Below are positions 24,071 to 31,303 of a stretch of 33,843 bases of DNA, in pieces. The DNA is from an uncultured Anaerotignum sp. (lineage in GTDB: Bacteria > Bacillota > Clostridia > Lachnospirales > Anaerotignaceae). The stretch covers positions 1-33,843 of the forward strand of contig CALWKZ010000042.1 in the NCBI GenBank assembly GCA_944381385.1, given 5' to 3'. The position numbers and the translations under genes are program-made. Under the pieces are notes generated by a model. It had not been told where the DNA came from. It was given only the letters and a program-made list of their open reading frames with translations, and ran no database searches. The first letter of the stretch is position 1. Each line of letters opens with the position of its first letter.

Positions 24071-24141
24071 GATAATACCTTAACATTTTGCGCGGAAAAA
24101 CATCAGGAAATAGTTTTGTAATATCAAAGGGAGTCTGTATC

Positions 24142-24717
24142 ATGGAGTTGTTGAAGCAAAGAATCATTAAAGACGGCACAGAGATCGGAACAGAAGTAGT
24201 AAAAGTGGATTCTTTTTTGAATCATCAGCTGGATATCGGTCTGTTTATGGCTCTGGGCAAAGAGATCTACCGCCGTTTCGGCCATCTGGGCATCAATAAA
24301 ATACTGACCATCGAAGCCTCCGGCATCGGCATCGCGGCAGTCACCGCCATTTACTTCGATCTGGTGCCTGTTGTTTTCGCGAAAAAAACACAGCCCAATA
24401 CCATGACGGAGGAATTTTACGGCGCGCCGGTGAAATCCTTTACGAAAGGGACCGTATCCATCGCCCGCGTCTCCAAAAAATATCTGAATAAAAATGATAA
24501 AGTATTGATTATCGACGATTTCCTTGCCCACGGCGAAGCGGCAATGGGTCTTGCCAGTCTGGTGGAACAGGCAGGCGGCACTGTCTGCGGTATCGCCGCC
24601 ATCATCGAGAAGGAGTTCCAGGGCGGCAGCAAAAAGCTGCGGGACGCCGGCTATCTCGTAGATTCTTTGGCTGTCATCACGAAAGTGGAGGACGGAAAGA
24701 TCTATTTCAAGGACTGA
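24142..24717 (+). CDS. xpt: Xanthine phosphoribosyltransferase
   Basis: Purine salvage enzyme converting xanthine plus PRPP to XMP, in the cytoplasm. The type-I PRT PRPP motif 'VLIIDDFLAHGEA' is at 121-133. The N-terminus 'MELLKQRIIKDGTEIG' and 'TIEASGIGIAAVTA' are Xpt-typical. The 191-residue length fits. The ATG at 24142 has AAGGGAG about 8 nt upstream; a frame extension to 24088 has no ribosome binding site and runs close to the promoter. It is monocistronic, followed by a terminator. Confidence 0.96.
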   Translation: MELLKQRIIKDGTEIGTEVVKVDSFLNHQLDIGLFMALGKEIYRRFGHLGINKILTIEASGIGIAAVTAIYFDLVPVVFAKKTQPNTMTEEFYGAPVKSFTKGTVSIARVSKKYLNKNDKVLIIDDFLAHGEAAMGLASLVEQAGGTVCGIAAIIEKEFQGGSKKLRDAGYLVDSLAVITKVEDGKIYFKD

Positions 24718-25016
24718 TTGTCCTTTTCTTTTCCCCGGCTGTTTTCAGACGGCCCCTATCATCTCAAAAAGTACAGCAGCAAACCAGGCCTTTTGCCCGT
24801 CTTCGGCCGCCGGCGTATTCCGGCGGCTTTTTCTATCCGCTTTCCTTCTGCATAACGGTTTATATTTTTTCATCTATTTCCTCTCCATTCTTTCCTCCAC
24901 TCGAAAAATCCCACTGTTTTTCTGTATTTTCTCTCCCTCTACAGCCTTCAACAAAATATACAAAAAAATGCATTCTCCTTCCCCTTATTTTTTCCATCCC
25001 ATTTTTCTTTTTCCCA
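24718..25016. other. Intergenic region xpt-SulP
   Basis: A gap of about 300 nt between the xpt stop and the SulP promoter. After the xpt terminator (24806-24832) it is a T- and C-rich stretch on the plus strand with no plausible ORF or further structure. Confidence 0.6.
24806..24832 (+). terminator. Terminator of xpt
   Basis: GCCGCCGG (24806-24813), loop CGTATT, CCGGCGGC (24820-24827), then TTTTTCT. Perfect 8-bp GC-rich stem about 90 nt after the xpt stop. Confidence 0.88.
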
Positions 25017-25045
25017 TTGAGAAAATTCTCCGCCTTTGCTATGAT
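25017..25045 (+). promoter_or_regulatory. Sigma-A promoter of the SulP gene
   Basis: TTGAGA (25017-25022) and TATGAT (25040-25045) are 17 nt apart, with a TGC extended -10. The predicted start is near 25051-25053. Confidence 0.82.
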
Positions 25046-25050
25046 GAAAA

Positions 25051-25106
25051 CGCACGTGCCCCTTTGAGCGTCAAACCAAGAGACACATGGGAGCAGGTGC
25101 TTTTTT
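25051..25106 (+). promoter_or_regulatory. Structured leader / terminator-like element before SulP
   Basis: The transcript should begin at or next to GCACGTGCCCC (25052-25062), which pairs with GGGAGCAGGTGC (25089-25100), with mismatches, and is followed by TTTTTT (25101-25106). A smaller hairpin TTTGA-GCG-TCAAA lies inside. This is the geometry of an attenuator or small riboswitch. I do not recognise it as a named family. Confidence 0.55.
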
Positions 25107-25141
25107 CATGAATCCAAAAGACCAACGAGGGGGTATTTTTT

Positions 25142-26794
25142 ATGCTGCGTGGATTCGCAGGAGATTTGAAACAAGAGTTTAAAGGCTACAATTCCACCGT
25201 ACTGGTAAAAGATCTGATGGCCGGTCTGACCGTAGCCGCCGTGGCGCTGCCGCTGGCGCTGGCCTTCGGTGTCAGCTCCGGCGCCGACGCCGCTTCCGGC
25301 CTGATCACCGCCATTATCGCCGGTATCGTCATGAGCCTTTTGGCCGGGGGATATTACCAGATCTCCGGTCCTACTGGTGCCATGGCCGCCATCCTGACTT
25401 CTCTGGTGGCAGGCTACGGACTGGACGGCGTATTTGTGGCCACACTGCTGGCAGGCATTCTGCTGCTGCTGGCGGGCATCCTCCATCTGGGCAAGCTGAC
25501 CTCCTTTATTCCCGCTCCGGTCATCACCGGCTTTACCTCCGGGATCGCCGTAATCATCGCCCTGGGGCAGGTAGATAATTTCTTCGGCACCTACAGCGAA
25601 GGCCCTTCCGCTATCGCCAAGCTCATCAGCTATGGCTCTCTGGGCTTCCATCCCAATCTGACCTCTGTGGCCATCGGTCTGTTTGTGGTGCTGTTTATGG
25701 TCTTTTTCCCGAAAAAATGGAACGCTGTCGTTCCCGCGTCCCTCATCAGCATTATCCTGGCTACCGCCGTTTCCATCCTGGCGGGACTGGACGTGCCTGT
25801 GGTCGGCACCATCCCCCAGACCCTGTTCCCAGAAAACAGCCTGAAGCTGTCGGCACTGAATCCTTCCATGATGGCAGGGCTCATCACACCGGCCTTTAGT
25901 ATCGCCATCCTGGGTATGATCGAAAGCCTGCTCTGCGGCGCCAGCGCCTCCCAGATGACAGGGGTACGTCTGAAAAGCAATCAGGAGCTCATCGCCCAGG
26001 GCGTCGGCAATATCCTGCTGCCCTTCTTCGGCGGTATCCCCGCCACGGCAGCCATTGCCCGTACCAGCGTTGCCATCCGTTCCGGCGCCAAAACGAGACT
26101 GACCGGCGTGTTCCACGCCATCGGCCTTTTGATCTCCATGTTTCTGCTGGCGCCTGTCATGTCCCAGATCCCCATGGCGGCTCTGGCAGGCGTTTTGATG
26201 GTCACTGCCTGGAGAATGAACGAATGGAACACCATCCTGTATATGTTCTCCCATAAATTCAAAGGCGCTATGCTGGAATTTATCGCTACCATGATCGCTA
26301 CCATCGTATTCGACCTGACCATCGCCATTTTGGTGGGTGTTGTCATCGGTCTGGTGTTCCTGGTATCCCGCCTGTCCTTTATCGAGATCAACTACGAAAA
26401 GGTAGATATGTCTCGGCTCCATGTAACGGACGAGACGCTCTGCCGCCGGTATGATAATGCTATGGTGGCCTATATCACCGGCCCCATGATCTTCGCCAAT
26501 ACCCAGAATGTGGCGGATATCGCCCTCCATATGAACGGCTGTGATACCCTGCTATTGTCCATGCGCGGCGTATCCAATATCGACATTTCCTGCGCACAGA
26601 CGCTGCGGACCCTCATCGGCCATCTGCGGATGCAGGGCATCGACGTGGCTCTCTGCGGTCTGCCCGCCCGGGCCATGGAAATGATACGCCGGACAGACCT
26701 GGATCAGTACATCGGCGAAGAAAATTTCTACTGGAGCGTAGAGCGGGCACTGCTCACCAACCGCCCCCTGCCTCCCTGCCGGGAAAATAATTGA
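25142..26794 (+). CDS. SulP-family anion transporter with STAS domain
   Basis: A 550-residue SLC26/SulP transporter. The membrane domain shows 'DLMAGLTVAAVALPLALAFGVSSG', 'QISGPTGAMAA' and 'GGIPATAAIARTSVAIRSGAKTRLTG', typical of the family, with about 12-14 hydrophobic segments. A C-terminal STAS domain (roughly 435-540) follows, with 'LLSMRGVSNIDISCAQTL'. The substrate is not predictable: sulfate, bicarbonate and dicarboxylates are all known in the family. GAGGGGG about 10 nt upstream supports the ATG. It is a single gene, preceded by a structured leader. Confidence 0.93.
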   Translation: MLRGFAGDLKQEFKGYNSTVLVKDLMAGLTVAAVALPLALAFGVSSGADAASGLITAIIAGIVMSLLAGGYYQISGPTGAMAAILTSLVAGYGLDGVFVATLLAGILLLLAGILHLGKLTSFIPAPVITGFTSGIAVIIALGQVDNFFGTYSEGPSAIAKLISYGSLGFHPNLTSVAIGLFVVLFMVFFPKKWNAVVPASLISIILATAVSILAGLDVPVVGTIPQTLFPENSLKLSALNPSMMAGLITPAFSIAILGMIESLLCGASASQMTGVRLKSNQELIAQGVGNILLPFFGGIPATAAIARTSVAIRSGAKTRLTGVFHAIGLLISMFLLAPVMSQIPMAALAGVLMVTAWRMNEWNTILYMFSHKFKGAMLEFIATMIATIVFDLTIAILVGVVIGLVFLVSRLSFIEINYEKVDMSRLHVTDETLCRRYDNAMVAYITGPMIFANTQNVADIALHMNGCDTLLLSMRGVSNIDISCAQTLRTLIGHLRMQGIDVALCGLPARAMEMIRRTDLDQYIGEENFYWSVERALLTNRPLPPCRENN

Positions 26795-26873
26795 CATCCA
26801 ACCTGGTTTTTTTCTGTAAAAAAAGCACACTCCTGCCACAAAACAGAGATACGCTTTTAAAACATCCTGAATT

Positions 26874-26951
26874 TAAGAAAACACACTCAATAAATAAGAA
26901 AGCTGGAATCCTATGTAATTTATTAAGGATTTCAGCTTTCTTGTTTTCTTA
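26874..26951. repeat. Palindromic intergenic repeat, copy 3 (terminator)
   Basis: AAGAAAGCTGGAATCCT (26896-26912) pairs with AGGATTTCAGCTTTCTT (26926-26942) with one wobble position. AAGAAAACA (26875-26883) and TGTTTTCTT (26942-26950) form an outer inverted pair. It lies between the convergent SulP and thioesterase genes. The GGAATCCT core and the TTGTTTTCTTA flank match copy 1. Confidence 0.82.
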
Positions 26952-26983
26952 GGAAAATGCCCCGAAGGAAGCCCTCTTTTGTT

Positions 26984-27415
26984 TTATTTCTTCTTTTCCG
27001 CTTCCTCCGCCGCCAGCTGCCGCAGGATGCCATCCAGCTCCGGCATCCTCTGTTTCATCCGGGCGGGCTTTCCCTCCTGGGTCAGGAAACAGTGCTGGGA
27101 AAGGCCGGTACACACCACTTCCCCCGTATTCCTGTCCCGCATCTCATAGCGCAGATGCATCAGCAGACCGTTGTATTTTTCCACTGCCACGGAAATCTCT
27201 ATCTGATCGGGAAACGTGGTGGTGCGGCTGTACCGGGTCTGTATGCCCACCACAGGAGACATGAGGCCCTCCGCCTCGATCTTTTCAAAGCCCCAGCCGA
27301 TCTTTTCCAGAAAATCCACCCTGGCCTCCTCCATCCATCGGATATAATTGGAGTGATGGGTGATTCCCATTTTGTCTGTTTCGTAATAATGCACTTTATG
27401 CAGATATGGCTCCAT
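26984..27415 (-). CDS. YbgC/4HBT-type acyl-CoA thioesterase
   Basis: A 143-residue hotdog-fold thioesterase of the 4-hydroxybenzoyl-CoA thioesterase/YbgC group. The signature 'YYETDKMGITHHSNYIRWMEEARVDFLE' contains the catalytic Asp of the family (Y-x-D-T/K-x-G-x-x-H). It hydrolyses acyl-CoA or acyl-ACP thioesters; the substrate is unknown. The sequence ends in a Glu/Lys-rich tail. AAAGGACGG lies upstream of the ATG. It is a single gene, convergent with the SulP gene and separated from it by repeat copy 3. Confidence 0.9.
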   Translation of the reverse strand: MEPYLHKVHYYETDKMGITHHSNYIRWMEEARVDFLEKIGWGFEKIEAEGLMSPVVGIQTRYSRTTTFPDQIEISVAVEKYNGLLMHLRYEMRDRNTGEVVCTGLSQHCFLTQEGKPARMKQRMPELDGILRQLAAEEAEKKK

Positions 27416-27593
27416 TGTCTCGCCGTCCTTTCCTCTCTTTCTTCTTTCAGTAATTCGATTTTCAGCATCCCATTTCCTTTTTTCAAAAAGACCGAAAAAA
27501 CAGCGAAAAACAAAAACTTTTCGTTTACTTCGACGAAAGTGGAAAAAAAACTTGCGAAAATGCCTTGTTTTCCTTTACTCTTAAATAAGGAGA

Positions 27594-27612
27594 GCCGTCT
27601 TTGGGAGACGGC
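27594..27612 (+). other. Leader hairpin before the antiporter gene
   Basis: GCCGTCT, loop TTGGG, AGACGGC forms a perfect 7-bp hairpin ending 7 nt before the AGGAGGG ribosome binding site. No T-run follows. It may stabilise the mRNA or modulate translation. No convincing sigma-A promoter was found just upstream. Confidence 0.5.
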
Positions 27613-27632
27613 AAAACAGGAGGGATGAAATT

Positions 27633-29222
27633 TTGAATGAAGTATTATTGCTCTCCGGTATCGTCATTATGGTCTGCATACTGGCCCACCGTCTGACCTT
27701 TCGTCTGGGTGTGCCGTCCCTGCTGGTCTTTTTGGTACTGGGTATGTTTTTCGGCGTCGACGGCGCCCTGCAAATCTCTTTCAGCGATTATGGCCTGTCG
27801 GAAGTAGTCTGCTCCGCCGCGCTAATTTTTATCATGTTTTACGGCGGCTTCGGCACCAACTTCCAGGAAGCCCGTTCCATCGCGGTTCCGGCTACGCTGC
27901 TGTCCACACTGGGCGTTGTGATGACTGCCGGCTTGGTAGGTGTTTTTGTCCACTATGTTCTGGGCGTAGGCTGGCTGGAAAGCCTTCTGGTAGGCTCTGT
28001 CATTTCCTCTACAGACGCGGCCTCTGTTTTCAGCATCCTTCGTTCCCGGAAGCTGAATCTGAAGCACCATACCGCCTCCATGCTGGAAATGGAATCCGGC
28101 TCCAACGACCCCATGTCCTATATGCTGACACTGCTCTTTATTTCCCTTTTGTCGGGAGAGGGGATCTCTGTGCCGGTTCTGCTTCTCAAGCAGATCCTCA
28201 TTGGCGGTCTTTTCGGCCTGATATTAGGCAAAATCGTTGTCTTTGTCCTGAATCGCTGCAACTTCTATATCGCCCAGGGCAATACCATTTTCCTGTTCGC
28301 TGCGGCCCTGCTGGCCTACGCCCTTCCCAGCGCCTTTGGCGGCAATGGGTATCTGAGCGCCTATCTGTGCGGTATCCTTATGGGAAATTCCTATCTGCCC
28401 AGAAAGCGTGATCTGGTACTGATGTTCGACGTACTGACGGGCGTGGCCCAAATGATTATCTTCTTCCTGCTGGGCCTTCTGGTAACGCCGTCGGAGCTGG
28501 GCGCAGTGTTCCTGCCGTCTCTGCTCATTATGGTATTTCTGACCTTTATCGCCAGACCTGTCGCCGTGGCCGCCGTTTTGGCCCCCTTCGGCGCGCCGAA
28601 AGAGCAGATCGCCCTGGTGTCCTGGTCGGGCCTGCGGGGCGCCGCTTCTATCGTATTCGCCATCCAGGCCATGCTCCATGACGCCTCCCATCAGTTCAAC
28701 CTGTTCAACCTGGTATTCTGCATCGTACTGCTGTCCATATCCTTCCAGGGCTCGCTGCTGGCGCCGCTGGCACATAAGCTGCATATGATCGACAACAGCG
28801 CCGACGTCCGCAAGACCTTCAACGACTATCAGGAGGAAAGCGATGTCACCTTTGCCAAAATCTCCATTGGAGAGAACCACCCCTGGGCAAACCTGCCTCT
28901 GCGGGACGCGCCTATGCCCCCGGAGCTGCTGGTGGTGCTGATCCTGCGAAACGGCAGCTCCCTGGTACCCAACGGCTCCACCGTGCTGCTGCCGGGAGAC
29001 CTGCTGGTCATCGCCGGTCAGGAGTTTGAGGATCGGGACAATATGACATTATATGAGATTTCCATTGAAAAATCCCACAAATGGCGGGGGAAATCCCTGC
29101 GGGAACTGGAATTGCCCAAGGGCACCCTCATTGTCATGATCCAAAACAAGGCCGGCACTGTCATCCCCGACGGCAATTCCATTATTCAAGCGGAGGATAC
29201 CCTGGTCATCGCCAAATTCTGA
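27633..29222 (+). CDS. CPA-type cation/proton antiporter with RCK-C domains, TTG start
   Basis: A 529-residue membrane antiporter of the NhaP2/CvrA-like CPA1 group (K+ or Na+/H+ exchange). It has about 12 helices, with 'SVISSTDAASVFSILRSRKLNLK' and 'LEMESGSNDPMSYMLTL' as the ion-site and ND motifs, and 'SWSGLRGAASIVFA' later. The C-terminal cytoplasmic region (about 390-529) contains two TrkA-C/RCK-C-like repeats ('VPNGSTVLLPGDLLVIAG', 'IPDGNSIIQAEDTLVIAKF'), which sense ligands such as c-di-AMP in related proteins. The start codon is TTG with AGGAGG 9 nt upstream; an ATG at 27625 is out of frame. A terminator follows. Confidence 0.92.
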   Translation: MNEVLLLSGIVIMVCILAHRLTFRLGVPSLLVFLVLGMFFGVDGALQISFSDYGLSEVVCSAALIFIMFYGGFGTNFQEARSIAVPATLLSTLGVVMTAGLVGVFVHYVLGVGWLESLLVGSVISSTDAASVFSILRSRKLNLKHHTASMLEMESGSNDPMSYMLTLLFISLLSGEGISVPVLLLKQILIGGLFGLILGKIVVFVLNRCNFYIAQGNTIFLFAAALLAYALPSAFGGNGYLSAYLCGILMGNSYLPRKRDLVLMFDVLTGVAQMIIFFLLGLLVTPSELGAVFLPSLLIMVFLTFIARPVAVAAVLAPFGAPKEQIALVSWSGLRGAASIVFAIQAMLHDASHQFNLFNLVFCIVLLSISFQGSLLAPLAHKLHMIDNSADVRKTFNDYQEESDVTFAKISIGENHPWANLPLRDAPMPPELLVVLILRNGSSLVPNGSTVLLPGDLLVIAGQEFEDRDNMTLYEISIEKSHKWRGKSLRELELPKGTLIVMIQNKAGTVIPDGNSIIQAEDTLVIAKF

Positions 29223-29225
29223 CAA

Positions 29226-29260
29226 ATACCCATCCTTATTCAAGGATGGGTATTTTTTTC
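29226..29260 (+). terminator. Terminator of the antiporter gene
   Basis: AATACCCATCCTT (29226-29238), loop ATTC, AAGGATGGGTATT (29243-29255), then TTTTT. Perfect 13-bp stem directly after the stop codon. Confidence 0.95.
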
Positions 29261-29360
29261 ATGTCCTCCCTCATCGCAATACGCCGCAAAGGATATTCCT
29301 TGACAACCCATCATAAATATTAAAAACAAATGAAAAAAGGATTCTGCCTCGCTTTTTCTC

Positions 29361-29389
29361 TTGACAGCAGCATTATATCGATTTAAAAT
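29361..29389 (+). promoter_or_regulatory. Sigma-A promoter of the GT8-MarR gene
   Basis: TTGACA (29361-29366) and TAAAAT (29384-29389) are exactly 17 nt apart. The TTG inside the -35 could be read as a start codon, but the promoter reading is far better supported. Confidence 0.87.
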
Positions 29390-29399
29390 CTCTGAAAAC

Positions 29400-29415
29400 A
29401 GTCCGATTTCGGACT
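29400..29415 (+). promoter_or_regulatory. Perfect inverted repeat at +5 to +20: candidate operator
   Basis: AGTCCGA-TT-TCGGACT is a 16-nt inverted repeat with 7-nt arms and no mismatch, placed just after the predicted start (about 29396) of the GT8-MarR gene. The size and position suit a MarR-type operator. As RNA it could also form a hairpin at the 5' end. Confidence 0.55.
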
Positions 29416-29447
29416 ATTATGACTTTCTTTACAGGACGGTGTTCTAT

Positions 29448-30713
29448 ATGAATTTATTATTTTCCATTGACAGAAACTGTATGGAACTGCTGCTGAACTG
29501 CTTGCAGTCTGTTTCAGAAAACGGAGGCGCAAAAACCTACGATGCCTACATCCTCCATTCCGATTTGGGGATGGCGGAAAAAGCACATATCTGCGCCTAC
29601 GCCCCCACAAATGTATCGTGCTCTTTTCTTACTGTCCCCGAGGAGATGTTTGCCGATTTCCCGGAAACGAAACGCTATCCCCGGCAGATTTACTACCGCC
29701 TTGCCGCGGCCCAGCTGCTGCCGGAAAGTCTGGATCGCATCCTGTATCTGGATGTTGATACCCTGATCATCAATGATTTGAATGAATTTTATAGCACCGA
29801 TTTTGAAAACCATCTCTTTCTGGCCTGTACCCATATCCGGAAATTCCTGTCCCGGGTCAATCAGGTGCGGCTGGATTTGGAGGAAAATGTGCCTTATGTC
29901 AATACCGGCGTTTTGCTGATGCATCTGCCCCTGATGCGGAAAGATGTAAAGCTGGAGGAAATCCAGGCATATGCCGCCGACAGGAAAAACCTCCTGCTTC
30001 TGCCGGATCAGGATATCCTGACCGCCTTATACGGACATCGTGTCAAGCTGGCAGACGCCCTGAAATATAACCTGAGCGACAGGGACATTGATTTTTACAA
30101 CGCCGATCCTTCCCACACCAAAATCGATCTGGACTGGGTGAAAAAGCACGGGGTCATCCTCCATTACTATGGCCGCAACAAGCCATGGAAGGAGAATTAC
30201 AAAGGCATATTGGGCGTTTTTTATGAAGAAATAAACAGCCGCAGGAAAGGACAGGAAGTCCCCGCCATGAAGTCACAGCTGACCCATTTGAACCAGCAGA
30301 TGAAAGAACTTATCGGCCTTTATGGAAAATCACTAAGCCGGCTGGGCATTTCGGAAAACGAGCTTTGGATCTGGTATACCCTTATGGTTCTGGAGGGAGA
30401 CTTCTCCCAGCAGGATATCTGCAATTTATGGTCTCTATCCAAACAGACCGTAAATACCATCATCACCCATATGACGGCAAAGGGCCTCCTTACATTGGAC
30501 AGCAGGGCCAATGGCCGGAACAGGAAAATGATCCGCCTGACGCCGGAGGGCCGTGCCTATGGCGAAAAGGCGGTGCGGCCCATTCTCGGCGCGGATCTGC
30601 GGGCCTTTGCCAAGCTGCCGCCGGAGATTCGGGACATCCTTGCCTATGGAATGGCCCAATATCTCACAGCTTTAAAAGAAGAACTCCCCCTTGAGCTGAA
30701 CTCCGGCAACTGA
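29448..30713 (+). CDS. GT8 glycosyltransferase fused to a MarR-like winged helix
   Basis: A 421-residue protein with two parts. Residues 1 to about 260 are a family-8 glycosyltransferase: 'MNLLFSIDRNC' start, the metal/nucleotide-sugar DxD motif in 'ILYLDVDTLIINDL' (Asp102-Val-Asp104), 'NTGVLLM' (152-158), 'LPDQDIL' (185-191) and the 'HYYGRNKPW' motif (239-247). Residues about 270-415 form a MarR-like winged helix-turn-helix: a long helix, 'GDFSQQDICNLWSLSKQTVNTIITHM' (recognition helix about 331-342), a basic wing (357-365) and a C-terminal helix pair. The start at 29448 is chosen because the upstream frame runs through the promoter at 29361-29389. It is monocistronic, with its own terminator. 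It is presumably cytoplasmic; glycan target and DNA target are unknown. Confidence 0.9.
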   Translation: MNLLFSIDRNCMELLLNCLQSVSENGGAKTYDAYILHSDLGMAEKAHICAYAPTNVSCSFLTVPEEMFADFPETKRYPRQIYYRLAAAQLLPESLDRILYLDVDTLIINDLNEFYSTDFENHLFLACTHIRKFLSRVNQVRLDLEENVPYVNTGVLLMHLPLMRKDVKLEEIQAYAADRKNLLLLPDQDILTALYGHRVKLADALKYNLSDRDIDFYNADPSHTKIDLDWVKKHGVILHYYGRNKPWKENYKGILGVFYEEINSRRKGQEVPAMKSQLTHLNQQMKELIGLYGKSLSRLGISENELWIWYTLMVLEGDFSQQDICNLWSLSKQTVNTIITHMTAKGLLTLDSRANGRNRKMIRLTPEGRAYGEKAVRPILGADLRAFAKLPPEIRDILAYGMAQYLTALKEELPLELNSGN

Positions 30714-30723
30714 GCCATACCAA

Positions 30724-30768
30724 AAGGTGTCCCTCCTGTCAGAAATGACAGAAGGGACACCTTCTTTT
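30724..30768 (+). terminator. Terminator of the GT8-MarR gene
   Basis: AAGGTGTCCCT-C-CTGTCA pairs with TGACAG-A-AGGGACACCTT (17 bp, one internal mismatch, GAAA loop; 30724-30763), followed by CTTTTGC. The stem could also end transcription from the opposite direction. Confidence 0.85.
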
Positions 30769-30869
30769 GCAGACCTTATCCCTGCCGAAACAAATTTTCT
30801 TTCTGCTGTACTGGTACAGTTTTTTTCTGCCTCACGAGCCTTTCCCCCAGGCGCTCCCCTTTCCGGCCA

Positions 30870-30910
30870 CAAAAAAAGAGCCGCCTTGTCTCTTCTGACA
30901 AAGCAGCTCT
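30870..30910 (-). terminator. Terminator of the efp / CD1247-like unit
   Basis: On the minus strand AGAGCTGCTTTGTC pairs with GACAAGGCGGCTCT (14 bp with two G-T pairs, 6-nt loop; 30877-30910), followed by seven T. It lies directly after the CD1247-like stop. Confidence 0.92.
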
Positions 30911-30922
30911 CTCTTTTGTTGT

Positions 30923-31267
30923 TTAGAATTTTAGCTCGTCCATATCCATGGTGCCCATGGGGATATCGTTGCCGCAGGCAGGACACTGGATCGCTGTTTC
31001 CGTTTCCATGGTTTCCTCGTCCACGTCGATCTCCTCGCCGCAGTTGGGACAAATGAAGGAATAGAAGTAAACAGGTTCCTCCTCGTCCGTCTCAAAATCC
31101 ATTTCCTCCAGATCCTCATCATCCAGAAATGTCTCCAGCATAAAGGCCATATCCTCCAGGATATCCATCATGCCGTGAAAGATCTTCCCTTCCTTGCTGT
31201 CGGGGTCAAATCCGCTGCCGTCGCAAAGGCCGCGCAGATATGTGATTTTCTTTTCGAAATACTCCAT
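30923..31267 (-). CDS. CD1247 N-terminal-domain/zinc-ribbon protein
   Basis: A 114-residue protein of the kind annotated as CD1247 N-terminal domain-containing in Clostridia. The N-terminal helix 'MEYFEKKITYLRGLCDGSGFDPDSKEGKIFHGMMDILEDMA' is the signature, followed by an acidic linker (FLDDEDLEEMDFETDEEE) and a C-terminal zinc ribbon with two Cys-x2-Cys pairs (ICPNCGEEI, QCPACGNDI). Function is unknown. The ATG at 31267 has AAGGAGG 8 nt upstream; an ATG at 31288 would contain that site. It follows efp, a frequent clostridial pairing. Confidence 0.87.
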   Translation of the reverse strand: MEYFEKKITYLRGLCDGSGFDPDSKEGKIFHGMMDILEDMAFMLETFLDDEDLEEMDFETDEEEPVYFYSFICPNCGEEIDVDEETMETETAIQCPACGNDIPMGTMDMDELKF

Positions 31268-31303
31268 CCAAAGGGCCTCCTTCCCCATTCTAAAGATACA
31301 GAA

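Noticed and set aside
24065..24141. Purine riboswitch before xpt
   Set aside because: The 70-nt leader lacks the conserved three-way-junction blocks of the purine aptamer; only a plain promoter and leader are visible.
25051..25106. c-di-GMP (GEMM-I) riboswitch before SulP
   Set aside because: The string CAAACC followed by GGGA resembles part of GEMM, but the second helix and tetraloop receptor blocks are missing and the element is too short.
25106..26530. Minus-strand ORF of 474 codons opposite SulP
   Set aside because: Low-complexity His/Gly/Asp-rich translation, antisense to a clear transporter.
29361..29447. TTG start at 29361 for the GT8-MarR gene
   Set aside because: This TTG is the start of the -35 box of a 17-nt-spaced promoter, and the extension would overlap the transcription start; the ATG at 29448 gives a typical GT8 N-terminus.
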